In this document: positions 19,509 to 28,379 of the stretch, in pieces
Numbering within the stretch: position 1 is the first letter of the stretch
How the letters are laid out: the number at the start of each line of letters is the position of its first letter
Origin: Candidatus Cloacimonadota bacterium
Lineage (GTDB): Bacteria > Cloacimonadota > Cloacimonadia > Cloacimonadales > TCS61
Direction: 5' to 3'
NCBI GenBank assembly: GCA_021734835.1
Contig: JAIPIH010000008.1
Span: 34,809-98,808 of the forward strand
DNA: 64,000 bases
Made by a program: the position numbers and the translations under genes
Notes under the pieces: model-generated
The model's database searches: none
Seen by the model: only the letters and a program-made list of their open reading frames with translations
What the model was told of the DNA's origin: nothing

Positions 19509-19658
19509 TCAAATTCGCTACGCATAGTTAAAAATACTCATATTGATAACGCAAAAGTTTGTAAAGTTTTTCGGAAATTGATCATATAAATTTTTATTTC
19601 AGATCAAAGTTGATCCTAATTTTTAATCATTTTATTTGAATTATTATTGGAGTTGAGT

Positions 19659-20435
19659 ATGATAAAATTCATCACTGAATTAGCTGTTGATACCGGCAAA
19701 ATAATCCGCGATGCCTATAATAAAGCAGAGACAGACATCAAATATAAAGGTGAAATAGATATCGTTACCAAGACAGATATTCTTTGTGAAGAGCATATCA
19801 TCATAGCCATCAGAAAGCAGTTTCCGGATGATGAGATATTATCGGAAGAAAGAGAGCCTGTCAATGAAGGGGCGAGAAGAAAATGGATAATTGATCCATT
19901 AGATGGAACTACAAATTTTTCGCATAGATATCCCTTTTGTGCAATCTCCATTGGACTCGAGATTGATGGACAGTTATGCTTTGGTGTTGTATACAATCCT
20001 ATTTTGAATGAGCTTTTTCATGCTGAGAAAGGCAAAGGTGCCTATCTGAATAACAAAAAAATAACAGTCTCAAACACAAAGTTAATTTCAAATTCTCTAA
20101 TCGAGACCGGTTTCCCTTACGATCGTTGGGAAAAGGGAAAATTCTATATGAAAGAATATCTGGCTTTCACAATGAGATGTCAAGGCGTAGGGAGAGCAGG
20201 GGCAGCTGCCGTTGATCTTTGTTATGTTGCTTGTGGAAGATTGGATGGATTTTTTGAACGTAAGTTAAAACCTTGGGACATGGCTGCCGGTAGCCTTGTC
20301 GTTGCGGAAGCGAGAGGACAATTAACTCAATTTAATTCAAAACCTTGGCATTACTCAAGTAATACCATAGTTGCTTCAAATCAGAATATACATGACAAAA
20401 TGATACTAATTTTAGAAACAGCTCATCAGGATTAG
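19659..20435 (+). CDS. suhB: Inositol monophosphatase family protein
   Basis: This is a 258-aa Mg-dependent sugar/inositol phosphatase. Metal-binding residues are in place: Glu in LSEEREP (about residue 64), the IDPLDGTTNF motif (about 79-87) and the C-terminal WDMAAGSLVVAEARG. The start is the ATG at 19659 with GGAG upstream, not the earlier in-frame TTG at 19647. Family members dephosphorylate inositol-1-phosphate, and some also bind RNA polymerase or act on related phosphates. The window also encodes inositol-3-phosphate synthase at 43.5 kb, so free inositol production is plausible. The SuhB symbol is by family. Confidence 0.85.
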   Translation: MIKFITELAVDTGKIIRDAYNKAETDIKYKGEIDIVTKTDILCEEHIIIAIRKQFPDDEILSEEREPVNEGARRKWIIDPLDGTTNFSHRYPFCAISIGLEIDGQLCFGVVYNPILNELFHAEKGKGAYLNNKKITVSNTKLISNSLIETGFPYDRWEKGKFYMKEYLAFTMRCQGVGRAGAAAVDLCYVACGRLDGFFERKLKPWDMAAGSLVVAEARGQLTQFNSKPWHYSSNTIVASNQNIHDKMILILETAHQD

Positions 20436-20536
20436 ATCTGAAATGATCTACTTTCTAAAAGTTATAAATAGTTTGACACCATAGTACAAATTTTAAACCT
20501 GTAAATATAATTACAATAATTCGCAAAAGGATACTG

Positions 20537-21142
20537 ATGAAAGACAAAACAAAACTATCTACAAAGCAATTATTGAAGCGGAATGCCATACTTAAGGCAG
20601 CTATTGAAGAATTTTCTCATAAAGGTTATCATAAGGCTAAGATATCTACTATTGCAGACTTAGCGAATGTTGCTACAGGTACGGTCTACTTATATTTCCA
20701 AAGTAAAGAGAATTTACTTGTTTCAGCTTTTAATGGATTCACCAAGACGATGTTAGAAGACATGAAGAATAAAATTGCTGATGAAAACTCTACACTGGAA
20801 CGGTTAATCAAATTGTTCGATTTACATGTAGGAGTTTTTACAAAACATCCTGAAGTTGCAAGATTTCTCGCTATTGAATTGAGACAAAGCCCGGATTTTT
20901 ACGAAAATTATCCCCTCCACAATCCATTCCTAGAATATCTCACTTTTATTGAAAAACTGATAATAGATGCTATTAAAGAAGGTAGTATTCGAGAGGTTGA
21001 TCCAAAAGCTTTAACCTATATTATTTTCGGTACAATGGACTTTTTATTAACCGAATGGTCAACTAAAGATAATCCCTTCCCTTTACAAAAAGCTAAAGAT
21101 ATTGTGGTAGATATCATCTATAACGGTATACGAAAAGGCTAA
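20537..21142 (+). CDS. TetR/AcrR family transcriptional regulator
   Basis: This is a 201-aa repressor-type protein. The N-terminal HTH is clear (AILKAAIEEFSHKGYHKAKISTIADLANVATGTVYLYFQSKENLLVSAF), followed by an all-helical ligand domain that resembles FadR/YsiA-type TetR proteins of fatty-acid metabolism (family resemblance only). RBS AAAGGATACTG. The next gene is a small membrane protein 39 bp downstream, probably co-transcribed. Confidence 0.9.
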   Translation: MKDKTKLSTKQLLKRNAILKAAIEEFSHKGYHKAKISTIADLANVATGTVYLYFQSKENLLVSAFNGFTKTMLEDMKNKIADENSTLERLIKLFDLHVGVFTKHPEVARFLAIELRQSPDFYENYPLHNPFLEYLTFIEKLIIDAIKEGSIREVDPKALTYIIFGTMDFLLTEWSTKDNPFPLQKAKDIVVDIIYNGIRKG

Positions 21143-21181
21143 TAAGAAATATGTTAAAAATATATTAATCAGGAGGAATTT

Positions 21182-21508
21182 GTGTCTATTCCATTAAACC
21201 AAAAAGAAAAAGTGTTTATGCGTAAGATGTTAAGATGGGATCAAAAAAAAGCATCAATGGAGGTAGTATTCAATACAATATTTTTAGTTGCCGGAATGCT
21301 TGTTACTTTGTATATAGCTTATAAAACCGTTATTAATCTCAATAATCTGAATGCCCTGTGGATTTTACTGCCAGGATATGTTATAGCTATACTTCTTTTA
21401 AGTATTTTCCTGGTTGGTGACATTAGAATTAAAGAGCGTAGAAAATACGCTTCCGTGATGCGAAAAATATTATTATACAGCAGAAGGGAAAAAAAAGTAG
21501 TAAAGTAA
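21182..21508 (+). CDS. Small membrane protein, two TM helices
   Basis: This is a 108-aa protein that I do not recognise. A basic N-terminus (KMLRWDQKKAS) precedes two hydrophobic helices (~29-47 VVFNTIFLVAGMLVTLYIA and ~58-79 LWILLPGYVIAILLLSIFLV), then a strongly basic tail. The start is GTG at 21182, supported by AGGAGG 5 nt upstream. Operon position suggests control by the TetR-family protein. Confidence 0.7.
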   Translation: MSIPLNQKEKVFMRKMLRWDQKKASMEVVFNTIFLVAGMLVTLYIAYKTVINLNNLNALWILLPGYVIAILLLSIFLVGDIRIKERRKYASVMRKILLYSRREKKVVK

Positions 21509-21620
21509 ATATTGATCAAGATTAACAGATTCAACTGCTGAAAACATTATATTTATGACTGGATAATCTAAATTTTATTTCAGAAAATTGTAACGATTAC
21601 AGACATAATTTCACATGATC

Positions 21621-21646
21621 AAATAGCCCTGATGTCAGGGCTATTT
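21621..21646. terminator. Hairpin between convergent genes
   Basis: AAATAGCCCTGA and TCAGGGCTATTT form a 12-bp perfect inverted repeat with a TG centre, positioned between convergent transcription units. The flanks are only weakly T-rich, so terminator activity is likely but not certain. Confidence 0.65.
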
Positions 21647-21675
21647 GCTTAATATAATAACCTTTAGGGAGGATA

Positions 21676-22923
21676 TTATAGTACTTTGTCTCCTTTGATT
21701 ATTTCCAATTCCAGATCAATGTCCTTGAGCTTTTCTTTTACATCATCCAAATCTTCTTGCTTAATTTTCTTTATAACTTTAATTCTTTCAAATTCATCGT
21801 CCATGTTCTCTAATTCACTGATAGTTTTCTTAATTCCGTCAATTAGAATTTTGATCTCACCATTCTCAATCGTGACATTGATATTTTTGGAGTCATCGCT
21901 TACTTCTCTCTTACCTATTTTCACATTGATATTCTTTTGTTTAGTATCTCTTTCAATTATTAGTGAGAGAAGATCTCCAACCGCCTTTCCCCGAAGAGCA
22001 TCCTGGATGGAAAGATACGGACTCCCTTCAACTGCTGTTATGATATCACCACTTTTCAAACCTGCTTTGGCAGCTGGAGATTCTGGAATTACTTCTGATA
22101 TAACTTTTGTCTCGACTTTTTCTTCTTTATCATCTATGATCTTTTTTTCTATTTTCCGAGTTATTAGAATCCCAATCCATTTATCATTTCTTGTTTGATC
22201 ATATTTATAGAAAAGGACATTCTCAGGGTTACTCCAAAAATCTATTCCCTTATCTTTTTTGAATAGTAAAGCACTGACTCGATCTTCAGTTTCACCTAAA
22301 GTTAGTTTAACCGTTTTATCTTTATTATCACGATAGATTCCGAGTTTAACCTCATCTCCAGGTTGATAATTTTTCAGCATCGTGATCAATTGATCTGAAG
22401 TGTAGAGTTTCTCTTTGGCAAATGATATGATCACATCATTAGCTTTCAACCCTGCCATTTCGGCCGGAGAATCTTTTACTACTTCTCTGATCAAAACACC
22501 GAAAGATCTATCAATTTTGTGCTTTTCGTTATTTTCAGAATCCAAATCTTCCAAAAAAACTCCCATATATGTTCTTTTAGGAATCTCAGGATGTTTTCTT
22601 TCTGCCAGAATTAACACACAGGATTCTTTTTTATCAGCTCTTTTGTAAGTGAGCTTTAATTTTTGTTCTGGTTCAAAGAATGATAACATCTTGGTAATTT
22701 GATCAACCGTGTAAATTTTTTCGCCATCAATTGTTAAGAGAATATCATTTGGTTTAAGACCGGATTTTTCTGCCGGACTATTCGCTATAACTTTTTTGAT
22801 AACCACTCCATACTCTTCCCCGACATTTTCAGCTAATACAACACCAACGCTAACTTTTGGTTTAGCAGCCAACTGCAGACTGAATAACATTAAGATCAAA
22901 ACAGATAACAATGTTCTTTTCAT
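21676..22923 (-). CDS. Exported protein with three PDZ domains
   Basis: This is a 415-aa protein with a signal peptide (MKRTLLSVLILMLFSLQLAA) and three PDZ modules, each with the SPAxxxGLKxxDII signature (NSPAEKSGLKPNDILL ~48; DSPAEMAGLKANDVII ~152; ESPAAKAGLKSGDIIT ~282). There is no protease triad or metalloprotease motif, so it is a binding or scaffold protein. The C-terminal ~70 residues are charged and helical. AGGAGGGG sets the start at 22923 rather than 22953. It is the third gene after an ECF sigma factor and a putative anti-sigma, suggesting a role in sensing envelope protein damage (inference). Confidence 0.85.
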   Translation of the reverse strand: MKRTLLSVLILMLFSLQLAAKPKVSVGVVLAENVGEEYGVVIKKVIANSPAEKSGLKPNDILLTIDGEKIYTVDQITKMLSFFEPEQKLKLTYKRADKKESCVLILAERKHPEIPKRTYMGVFLEDLDSENNEKHKIDRSFGVLIREVVKDSPAEMAGLKANDVIISFAKEKLYTSDQLITMLKNYQPGDEVKLGIYRDNKDKTVKLTLGETEDRVSALLFKKDKGIDFWSNPENVLFYKYDQTRNDKWIGILITRKIEKKIIDDKEEKVETKVISEVIPESPAAKAGLKSGDIITAVEGSPYLSIQDALRGKAVGDLLSLIIERDTKQKNINVKIGKREVSDDSKNINVTIENGEIKILIDGIKKTISELENMDDEFERIKVIKKIKQEDLDDVKEKLKDIDLELEIIKGDKVL

Positions 22924-22958
22924 ATCCCCTCCTAGGATAACAGTTAATTTCATTTCAA

Positions 22959-23468
22959 TTAAAAACTAACTTCACGAAAATTTTTCTTTTCTTCCGTCTT
23001 TCCAAACTCGGAAATTATCATTATAGCTGGTGAATCTTCAGAAACATATTTTCGAATCAGATAAGTTTTTTCTTCCTGATATTTTTTCGGATCAATTTTA
23101 TTTCCTAAAGCGGGATTATGGATGGAAGTATAGTAAAATTTTTCGGAATTTTCCGCAAAATCTGCAAAGAATTCATCATCTGTATAGGTCCTTTCCACAT
23201 TGTCAGTCGCTATTTCTTTAGTTTTAAATGCAATTTTGTTTACATTATACGAGATCTCCGGAAATATTATTAATGATATCAAAATTAGAGCTAAGAGTGT
23301 AGTAAAAGCTAGTGAATAATGCAATTTTCTGGCATAATTCTTCTTTACATTAAAATATTTATCAACAAGCCTTTTTCTCAAAACAGATTTAAATTTACCG
23401 TTACTATTTTGATCTTCCCTTGCCTGTGGTATCTGCATATTAAACAATTTATCTTCAAGATCTTTCAT
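22959..23468 (-). CDS. Putative membrane anti-sigma factor
   Basis: This is a 169-aa protein with a ~60-residue cytoplasmic N-terminus, one membrane helix (SLAFTTLLALILISLIIF ~48-66) and a ~100-residue periplasmic domain. I see no zinc anti-sigma HxxxCxxC motif and no domain I can name. It overlaps the 3' end of the ECF sigma gene by 14 bp and has the membrane topology expected of an anti-sigma factor, so the call rests on context. Confidence 0.6.
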   Translation of the reverse strand: MKDLEDKLFNMQIPQAREDQNSNGKFKSVLRKRLVDKYFNVKKNYARKLHYSLAFTTLLALILISLIIFPEISYNVNKIAFKTKEIATDNVERTYTDDEFFADFAENSEKFYYTSIHNPALGNKIDPKKYQEEKTYLIRKYVSEDSPAIMIISEFGKTEEKKNFREVSF

Positions 23469-23997
23469 AATTGATCTCCTGCGTTAATTTATTTCTTAAT
23501 TTATTCATAATCCGATGCATTTTTACTTTTACGGCTCCCTCGTTCTTTTTTAAAATCTCACCTATCTCTCTGTAACTGAGTTTTTCATAAAACCTTAAGG
23601 CAATTAAATTCTGCTCATCTAATTTCAACTCTTGAATCAATTTTTCAATTTCTTCAAAATTCATTTTTATCGACTGCCCTTTCGGTGTATTCCATTTATA
23701 GTTCTTCTGTATTATCTTCTCTCTTTTTCTTTCATGAAAGTATTGATTTAGTTCACTTAAGGCAATTCTATAAAGCCAGGAAGAAAACCCGCAATATCGG
23801 GAATTGTAAAAACGAAAGATCGACAGTCTTTTCATCGCCTTGAAGAATACATTTGATACTATCTCATTACAGATAGATTCATCTTTCACTCTATGAAATA
23901 CAAAATTATTGATCTTTGGATAATATTTGTCGTAAATACTATCAAAGTATTTTATGTCTTTTTTAGCTCTGATTATCTTAGATCGTTCAGAATCCAA
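23455..23997 (-). CDS. ECF RNA polymerase sigma factor
   Basis: This is a 180-aa sigma-70 family protein with only regions 2 and 4. Region 2 is FDSIYDKYYPKINNFVFHRVKDESICNEIVSNVFFKAMK. Region 4 is LDEQNLIALRFYEKLSYREIGEILKKNEGAVKVKMHRIMNKLR, with the expected HTH. It heads a three-gene unit with a membrane protein and a triple-PDZ protein. ECF factors are usually held by such membrane partners and released by envelope signals; the target promoters are not identifiable here. Confidence 0.92.
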   Translation of the reverse strand: MDSERSKIIRAKKDIKYFDSIYDKYYPKINNFVFHRVKDESICNEIVSNVFFKAMKRLSIFRFYNSRYCGFSSWLYRIALSELNQYFHERKREKIIQKNYKWNTPKGQSIKMNFEEIEKLIQELKLDEQNLIALRFYEKLSYREIGEILKKNEGAVKVKMHRIMNKLRNKLTQEINYERS

Positions 23998-24172
23998 ATT
24001 TCAAGTCCTTGTTTTATCATTTCTAAGAAGTATAACTCAATTCAACATTTTAGGTTACAATTTATTTTCTGTAAATAATGTTATGATTTGTTAGAAGTTT
24101 TACATTTTCAGAAAGTGTTAAAGTGTTTATGATAAAAATGCTGAGATTAATTCCGCTTAAAAATAATTATTT

Positions 24173-24814
24173 TTATTGTTGTTCTACTTTATCTTCTGTA
24201 ATTATGCTGAAATTACTTGAGTTTATCAATTTCTCTAAAGCCGGATCTTTTGATTTTCTAAAGCCATTATAGTAGAAAACAGAAGTAGTTTCAAGAGTAA
24301 TATATTCATTCATTGCTATAAACACATCATCATAATTATCCACTACTTGGATATCCCAGTAACCTGGGCTTACATACCAGGTTTGCCACTCACTAGGTCC
24401 GATCTCACCATTCAAATCATTAGCTCCCCAGGTTGTCTCGGAACTTGGTGAAAGATATACTTCGGTTATGTAAAAACTATTAGAATCATTCCAAATTTCT
24501 ATCCCCCCAGCATTAGTCTCAAATTGAAGTGTGGTTGTTGAACCTGGCCGAATTGTTTTATTAACTGTCATAGGAAATACATATTCACCTCCATATTCAA
24601 CAGTTACGTTCTTTTCCTCTTCCCCAAAGATGGATTTACTTAATCCATAGTTTTTTTCATCGTACTCACCCGGCTGCAGCCACATAGTTAAACCACTGTC
24701 GATTATATACCAGCCGTAATCTGCATTACGATTATGAACACGTAAAACACCATCTTCAGTACATCCTGTGATAAAGAAAGCGAGAATATAGATAAATCCA
24801 ACAATCTTTTTCAT
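24173..24814 (-). CDS. Hypothetical lipoprotein
   Basis: This is a 213-aa protein with a lipoprotein signal (MKKIVGFIYILAFFITGC, Cys18). The rest is beta-rich, with two similar halves: DYGWYIIDSGLTMWLQPGEYDE and SEWQTWYVSPGYWDIQVVDNYD. This suggests a duplicated beta-sandwich unit. No family is recognised. It is transcribed alone. RBS GAGGAGTTA. Confidence 0.75.
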   Translation of the reverse strand: MKKIVGFIYILAFFITGCTEDGVLRVHNRNADYGWYIIDSGLTMWLQPGEYDEKNYGLSKSIFGEEEKNVTVEYGGEYVFPMTVNKTIRPGSTTTLQFETNAGGIEIWNDSNSFYITEVYLSPSSETTWGANDLNGEIGPSEWQTWYVSPGYWDIQVVDNYDDVFIAMNEYITLETTSVFYYNGFRKSKDPALEKLINSSNFSIITEDKVEQQ

Positions 24815-24912
24815 AAGTAACTCCTCAATAATTGTGTTATTTTGTGCTAATTATATTTATCAATAACCTTTGGCAAGCTAAATCAAGTAAGCAATTATTC
24901 AAATATAAGATA

Positions 24913-25001
24913 TGGCGGAGAGTCAGGGATTCGAACCCTGGGTGGGCAAAACCCACAACGGTTTTCGAGACCGCCCCGTTCAACCGCTCCGGCAACTCTC
25001 C
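24913..25001 (-). tRNA. tRNA-Ser (anticodon CGA)
   Basis: Acceptor arms GGAGAGT and ACTCTCC pair, followed by G and an encoded CCA. The anticodon stem-loop is GCGGT-CTCGAAA-ACCGT with anticodon CGA (reads UCG). A long variable arm (GTGGG...CCCAC) and the T loop GGTTCGAATCC complete a class II serine tRNA. Confidence 0.96.
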
Positions 25002-25216
25002 TTACAGATTACTTAAAATATTTCACTGTTGATTTGTGAAGTTTTTTCTACTTTATTATTCGTCATTGATTACTTATCATTAATGAATTTATTTTGGGAA
25101 GTTTGTAATATCGTATTTTCTTTTGCTGCTCATGAAGGAATGCGAGTTTTATTTCGATCTTACCTAAGAAAATCGAATTGATAAGTTAGAATTTTTAGAG
25201 TGTTTCCTTTACGGTA

Positions 25217-25672
25217 TCATCGTTTGTTGTTAAAGAAATTTTTCAACAGTGAACTGCATTCCTCAGCCATAACACCTGCTTTGACTTGTGGATTATGATT
25301 AAAACTTTTATCCAGAAGAGCATTGTAGATCGAACCGCCAGCTCCAGCTTTTTCGTCATAACATCCAAAAACAACTCTGCCAACTCTTGCCCAGATGATA
25401 ATCCCAGCACACATCAAACATGGTTCTACTGTGACAAAAAGTGTATAATCGTATAAATACTTCTCGCCCTTAGAGATAATTTCCTCAATCATAAGCTTCT
25501 CAGCATGAGCAAGTGAGTTTTTGGCAGAATTGGTTTTATTATGAGCTGAAGTTATCAGTTGATTATTTTTTACAAGTACAGCACCAATCGGCACTTCATT
25601 TATTAGAAGTGCCGATTTTGCTTCCTCAATAGCTTTATCCATCCAGAATTCATCTGGATTAATTTTCAGCAT
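25217..25672 (-). CDS. tadA: tRNA-specific adenosine deaminase
   Basis: This is a 151-aa zinc deaminase converting A34 to inosine in tRNA-Arg(ACG). Zinc ligand and catalytic Glu are in HAE (56-58) and the other ligands in PCLMC (84-88). The C-terminal helix and KSFNHNPQV segment match bacterial TadA. Its ATG overlaps the hflC stop (TAATG), so it is translated with hflKC. Confidence 0.93.
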   Translation of the reverse strand: MLKINPDEFWMDKAIEEAKSALLINEVPIGAVLVKNNQLITSAHNKTNSAKNSLAHAEKLMIEEIISKGEKYLYDYTLFVTVEPCLMCAGIIIWARVGRVVFGCYDEKAGAGGSIYNALLDKSFNHNPQVKAGVMAEECSSLLKNFFNNKR

Positions 25673-26604
25673 TATTTTATTGATTTCAGAAACTTGTAAT
25701 AATCGCTATCTGTGGTCATGATGATCGTATTTTTATTATCAATAGTTTTCTCATAAGTTTCTAAAGTTTTCATAAATTCGTAGAAATCAGGATCTTTATT
25801 GTAAGCATTTGCATAAATATTGATAGCTTTTGCATCAGCTTTACCTTTGATCTCCTGAGCTTTTTGATAAGCTCCGGACTGTATTTGATCGAGTTCTTTT
25901 TGCATTTTACCTAAAATTTCGGATGAGTTCCCTTTACCTTCGGATAAGTATTTTGCTGCGATCTTATTCCTCTCGGAGATCATTCTCTCAAATACTTTTG
26001 ACTGAACTTCTTGATTATAGTTTAATCTTTTCACTCTTACATCAATCAATTTTATACCGTATTCTGCGACCTTTATCTTTGACTGTCTATAAATGGAATC
26101 TGCAATAGCACGTCTTCCATTCTCAATATCTTCCAAAACAGCATCCTCCAGCATACTGTCAGCATATTCTGAAGTAAAGGTCATTTTTCTATTAGAACTT
26201 CGCACTATTTCCAAGAGTTTATTAGAACTGATAACATCGCGTGTGATCCCACTGATAATATCATCTAACCTGCTATGAGCATTAGTTTCGTAGCGAGTTG
26301 TCTCGTAAAATTTTAGAGGATCTGTAATCTGCCAACGTGAAAATGTATCAAGCCAGATATATCTTTTATCGGAGGTTGGTATTTGTTTTGGATCGCCATC
26401 CCATTCTAAAATTCTTTTATCAAAGAAGTGCACCTTTTGAATAAATGGTATTTTGAGGTGCAATCCTGCTGTAGAAATTGCATCACCAATGGGTTTTCCA
26501 AATTGAGTTATGATGATCTGCTGCCTTTCATCAATGATATAAAAAGCATTTATTGCAACTATCAATGCAAGTATGAGTATGATAATTTTCATTCTATTTT
26601 TCAT
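25672..26604 (-). CDS. hflC: HflC, SPFH-domain membrane protein
   Basis: This is a ~310-aa protein with one N-terminal TM helix (KIIILILALIVAINAFYII), an SPFH/band 7 domain (FGKPIGDAISTAGLHLKIPFIQKVHFFDKRILEW) and an Ala/Gln-rich coiled coil. With HflK it forms the large periplasmic cage that regulates FtsH in other bacteria. AGGAGG 8 nt upstream fixes the ATG at 26604, one base after the hflK stop codon. The longer frame to 26625 is unlikely. Confidence 0.92.
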   Translation of the reverse strand: MKNRMKIIILILALIVAINAFYIIDERQQIIITQFGKPIGDAISTAGLHLKIPFIQKVHFFDKRILEWDGDPKQIPTSDKRYIWLDTFSRWQITDPLKFYETTRYETNAHSRLDDIISGITRDVISSNKLLEIVRSSNRKMTFTSEYADSMLEDAVLEDIENGRRAIADSIYRQSKIKVAEYGIKLIDVRVKRLNYNQEVQSKVFERMISERNKIAAKYLSEGKGNSSEILGKMQKELDQIQSGAYQKAQEIKGKADAKAINIYANAYNKDPDFYEFMKTLETYEKTIDNKNTIIMTTDSDYYKFLKSIK

Positions 26605-26605
26605 T

Positions 26606-27574
26606 TTATTTACCTCCTTGTCCAAGATTTAGAAGAGGTAAGACATTATTCTGTTTATCATCAACAATGAACTTTTTTTCAACATTCGGCAAAACTTTTT
26701 CCATCATTTCCAGGTAAAGTCTTTTCTTCGTGACACTTTTTGAATAGCGATAAGTATTATACATTTGAATAAACCTGTTTGCATCACCATTCGCACGGTT
26801 AACTCTGTTCAAAGCATAGCCTTCAGCTTCTTCAATTGTTCTTTTTGCTTTACCCTCCGCTTCCGGAATTGTTTGATTATACTGTTCCCATGCTTCATTA
26901 GTGATCTTTTCTTTTTGTTGTTTAGCTGAATTCACATTATTGAAAGCTGGTCTTACAGGTTCAGGTGGATTCACATTTTGCAAATTAATTGTAACTATCT
27001 CAACTCCAGTATTATAAATATCGAGACGTTCTTGCAGTATAATCTCAGATTTATCAGCGATCTCTTTTCGGTTTAGCACTATTACTTCATCAACACTACG
27101 ATCACCTACAACTTCCCTGGTTATCGATTCTGAAACATCACGTAAAGTTTCTTCTACATTCCTTACGTTAAATAGAAATTTTGCGGGGTCTTTAACCCGA
27201 TATTGTACGATCCATTCTACATCTGCAATATTTAAATCTCCGGTAAGCATGATTGCTTCATTATTGTAAGTCTGAGTTGAATATTTTGTGCGTACACCGG
27301 CTTGTAAAGTTCTAAAACCAAACTCTTCCTTGTAGACATTTTTAACTTTTACTTTAGTTAATTTGTCCACTCCAAATGGTATTTTAAAATTCAAACCGGG
27401 TTCAGAAATAGAAACATATTTCCCAAATCGTTGTATTACACCTACTTCCTCCGGATTTACGGTATAGAAACATGTTGCTAAAAATATTACTGCAATAAGA
27501 ATTATTAATCCAGTAAATATTTTTCGCTTTGGTAATTTCATATCTTTTAAGTTGAGCTCTTCGATTTTTGCCAT
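26606..27574 (-). CDS. hflK: HflK, SPFH-domain membrane protein
   Basis: This is a 322-aa partner of HflC: an N-terminal TM helix (IFTGLIILIAVIFLATCFYT), then an SPFH domain (EEVGVIQRFGKYVSISEPGLNFKIPFGVDKLTKVKVKNVYKEEFGFRT) and the conserved NLQNVNPPEPVRPAFNNVNSA block. RBS GAGGAG lies 6 nt before ATG. First gene of hflK-hflC-tadA. Confidence 0.92.
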   Translation of the reverse strand: MAKIEELNLKDMKLPKRKIFTGLIILIAVIFLATCFYTVNPEEVGVIQRFGKYVSISEPGLNFKIPFGVDKLTKVKVKNVYKEEFGFRTLQAGVRTKYSTQTYNNEAIMLTGDLNIADVEWIVQYRVKDPAKFLFNVRNVEETLRDVSESITREVVGDRSVDEVIVLNRKEIADKSEIILQERLDIYNTGVEIVTINLQNVNPPEPVRPAFNNVNSAKQQKEKITNEAWEQYNQTIPEAEGKAKRTIEEAEGYALNRVNRANGDANRFIQMYNTYRYSKSVTKKRLYLEMMEKVLPNVEKKFIVDDKQNNVLPLLNLGQGGK

Positions 27575-27793
27575 ACAAACTCCTCGTTTTCGACTAAAAA
27601 CAACATTTTTTTGTCACTAAAGCAAATATAATTTAATTTCCCTCAAATTAAATCTTTGCTATCACATTCGTCTTCTCTAACTAATTTCTTATTATTTTAT
27701 AAGTTAAAAATCACAGTTCAGTTGTAAAGCAATTTCTTAATAATTATTCGCTGCTAGAAATTAGAAATGAATTTTAGAACAACATGGATTTTT

Positions 27794-28342
27794 TCAATTT
27801 ATTACTCTAATTTGATCTGTTTTTGCAGAGACTGATACAGCTTGTCTCAACAAAGTTACCTGTAGTATTACTTCGGTAACATTCTTTTGGTTTTTTACAA
27901 ATCCGATGAGACCAGCGAAAGGACCTCTTTGGATCTCAACTTTTGTTCCTTCCTTCAAGTATTCTGCTCTTACAAATTCCACACCTAGTTGACGACCTGC
28001 ATAGATCTGTTTAAGATCGTTAATTAATTCCTGCTGATTTTTTACTTCCAGCCAGTATGCAATGTATCCGGTAAATGTTAATTTTCTTTTGTCTTCTATC
28101 GAACAATTTACAAATACATAGCCAGGGAACATCGGTTTTGTAAATTTAACTTTCCGGTTTTCGTATTGCTGTATACTGTCTATAAGTGGTAAATAATAAT
28201 TTATTTTATATTGAAAGGAATAGGTAGCAAGTTTTTTTTCACATCTTGGCTTTGTATGCACTACAAACCATTTCAGATCATCTTGAATAAAGTCCAATTC
28301 ACCGAAAAGTTCTAATATTTCAACCGGTTTATTAGTAGCCAT
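27794..28342 (-). CDS. Specialised NusG paralogue (RfaH/UpxY-like)
   Basis: This is a 182-aa protein with an N-terminal NGN domain (WFVVHTKPRCEKKLATYSFQYKINYYLPLI ... FPGYVFVNC) and a C-terminal KOW domain (EGTKVEIQRGPFAGLIGFVKNQKN). The WFV/TKPRCEKK form and its place beside polysaccharide genes fit operon-specific antiterminators such as RfaH or UpxY rather than the general NusG, which sits with ribosomal protein genes. It is the last gene of the rpsO-pnp-ahcY-dehydrogenase run, 37 bp after the dehydrogenase. Confidence 0.85.
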   Translation of the reverse strand: MATNKPVEILELFGELDFIQDDLKWFVVHTKPRCEKKLATYSFQYKINYYLPLIDSIQQYENRKVKFTKPMFPGYVFVNCSIEDKRKLTFTGYIAYWLEVKNQQELINDLKQIYAGRQLGVEFVRAEYLKEGTKVEIQRGPFAGLIGFVKNQKNVTEVILQVTLLRQAVSVSAKTDQIRVIN

Positions 28343-28379
28343 AATCTATTGAACTTGCTTTACTCCTACCCATACGGGA

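Noticed and set aside
24832..25032. 66-codon plus-strand frame across the tRNA
   Set aside because: It is the antisense of tRNA-Ser; the RDSNPGWAKPTTVFETAPFNRSGNSP-like peptide is a well-known tRNA translation artefact.
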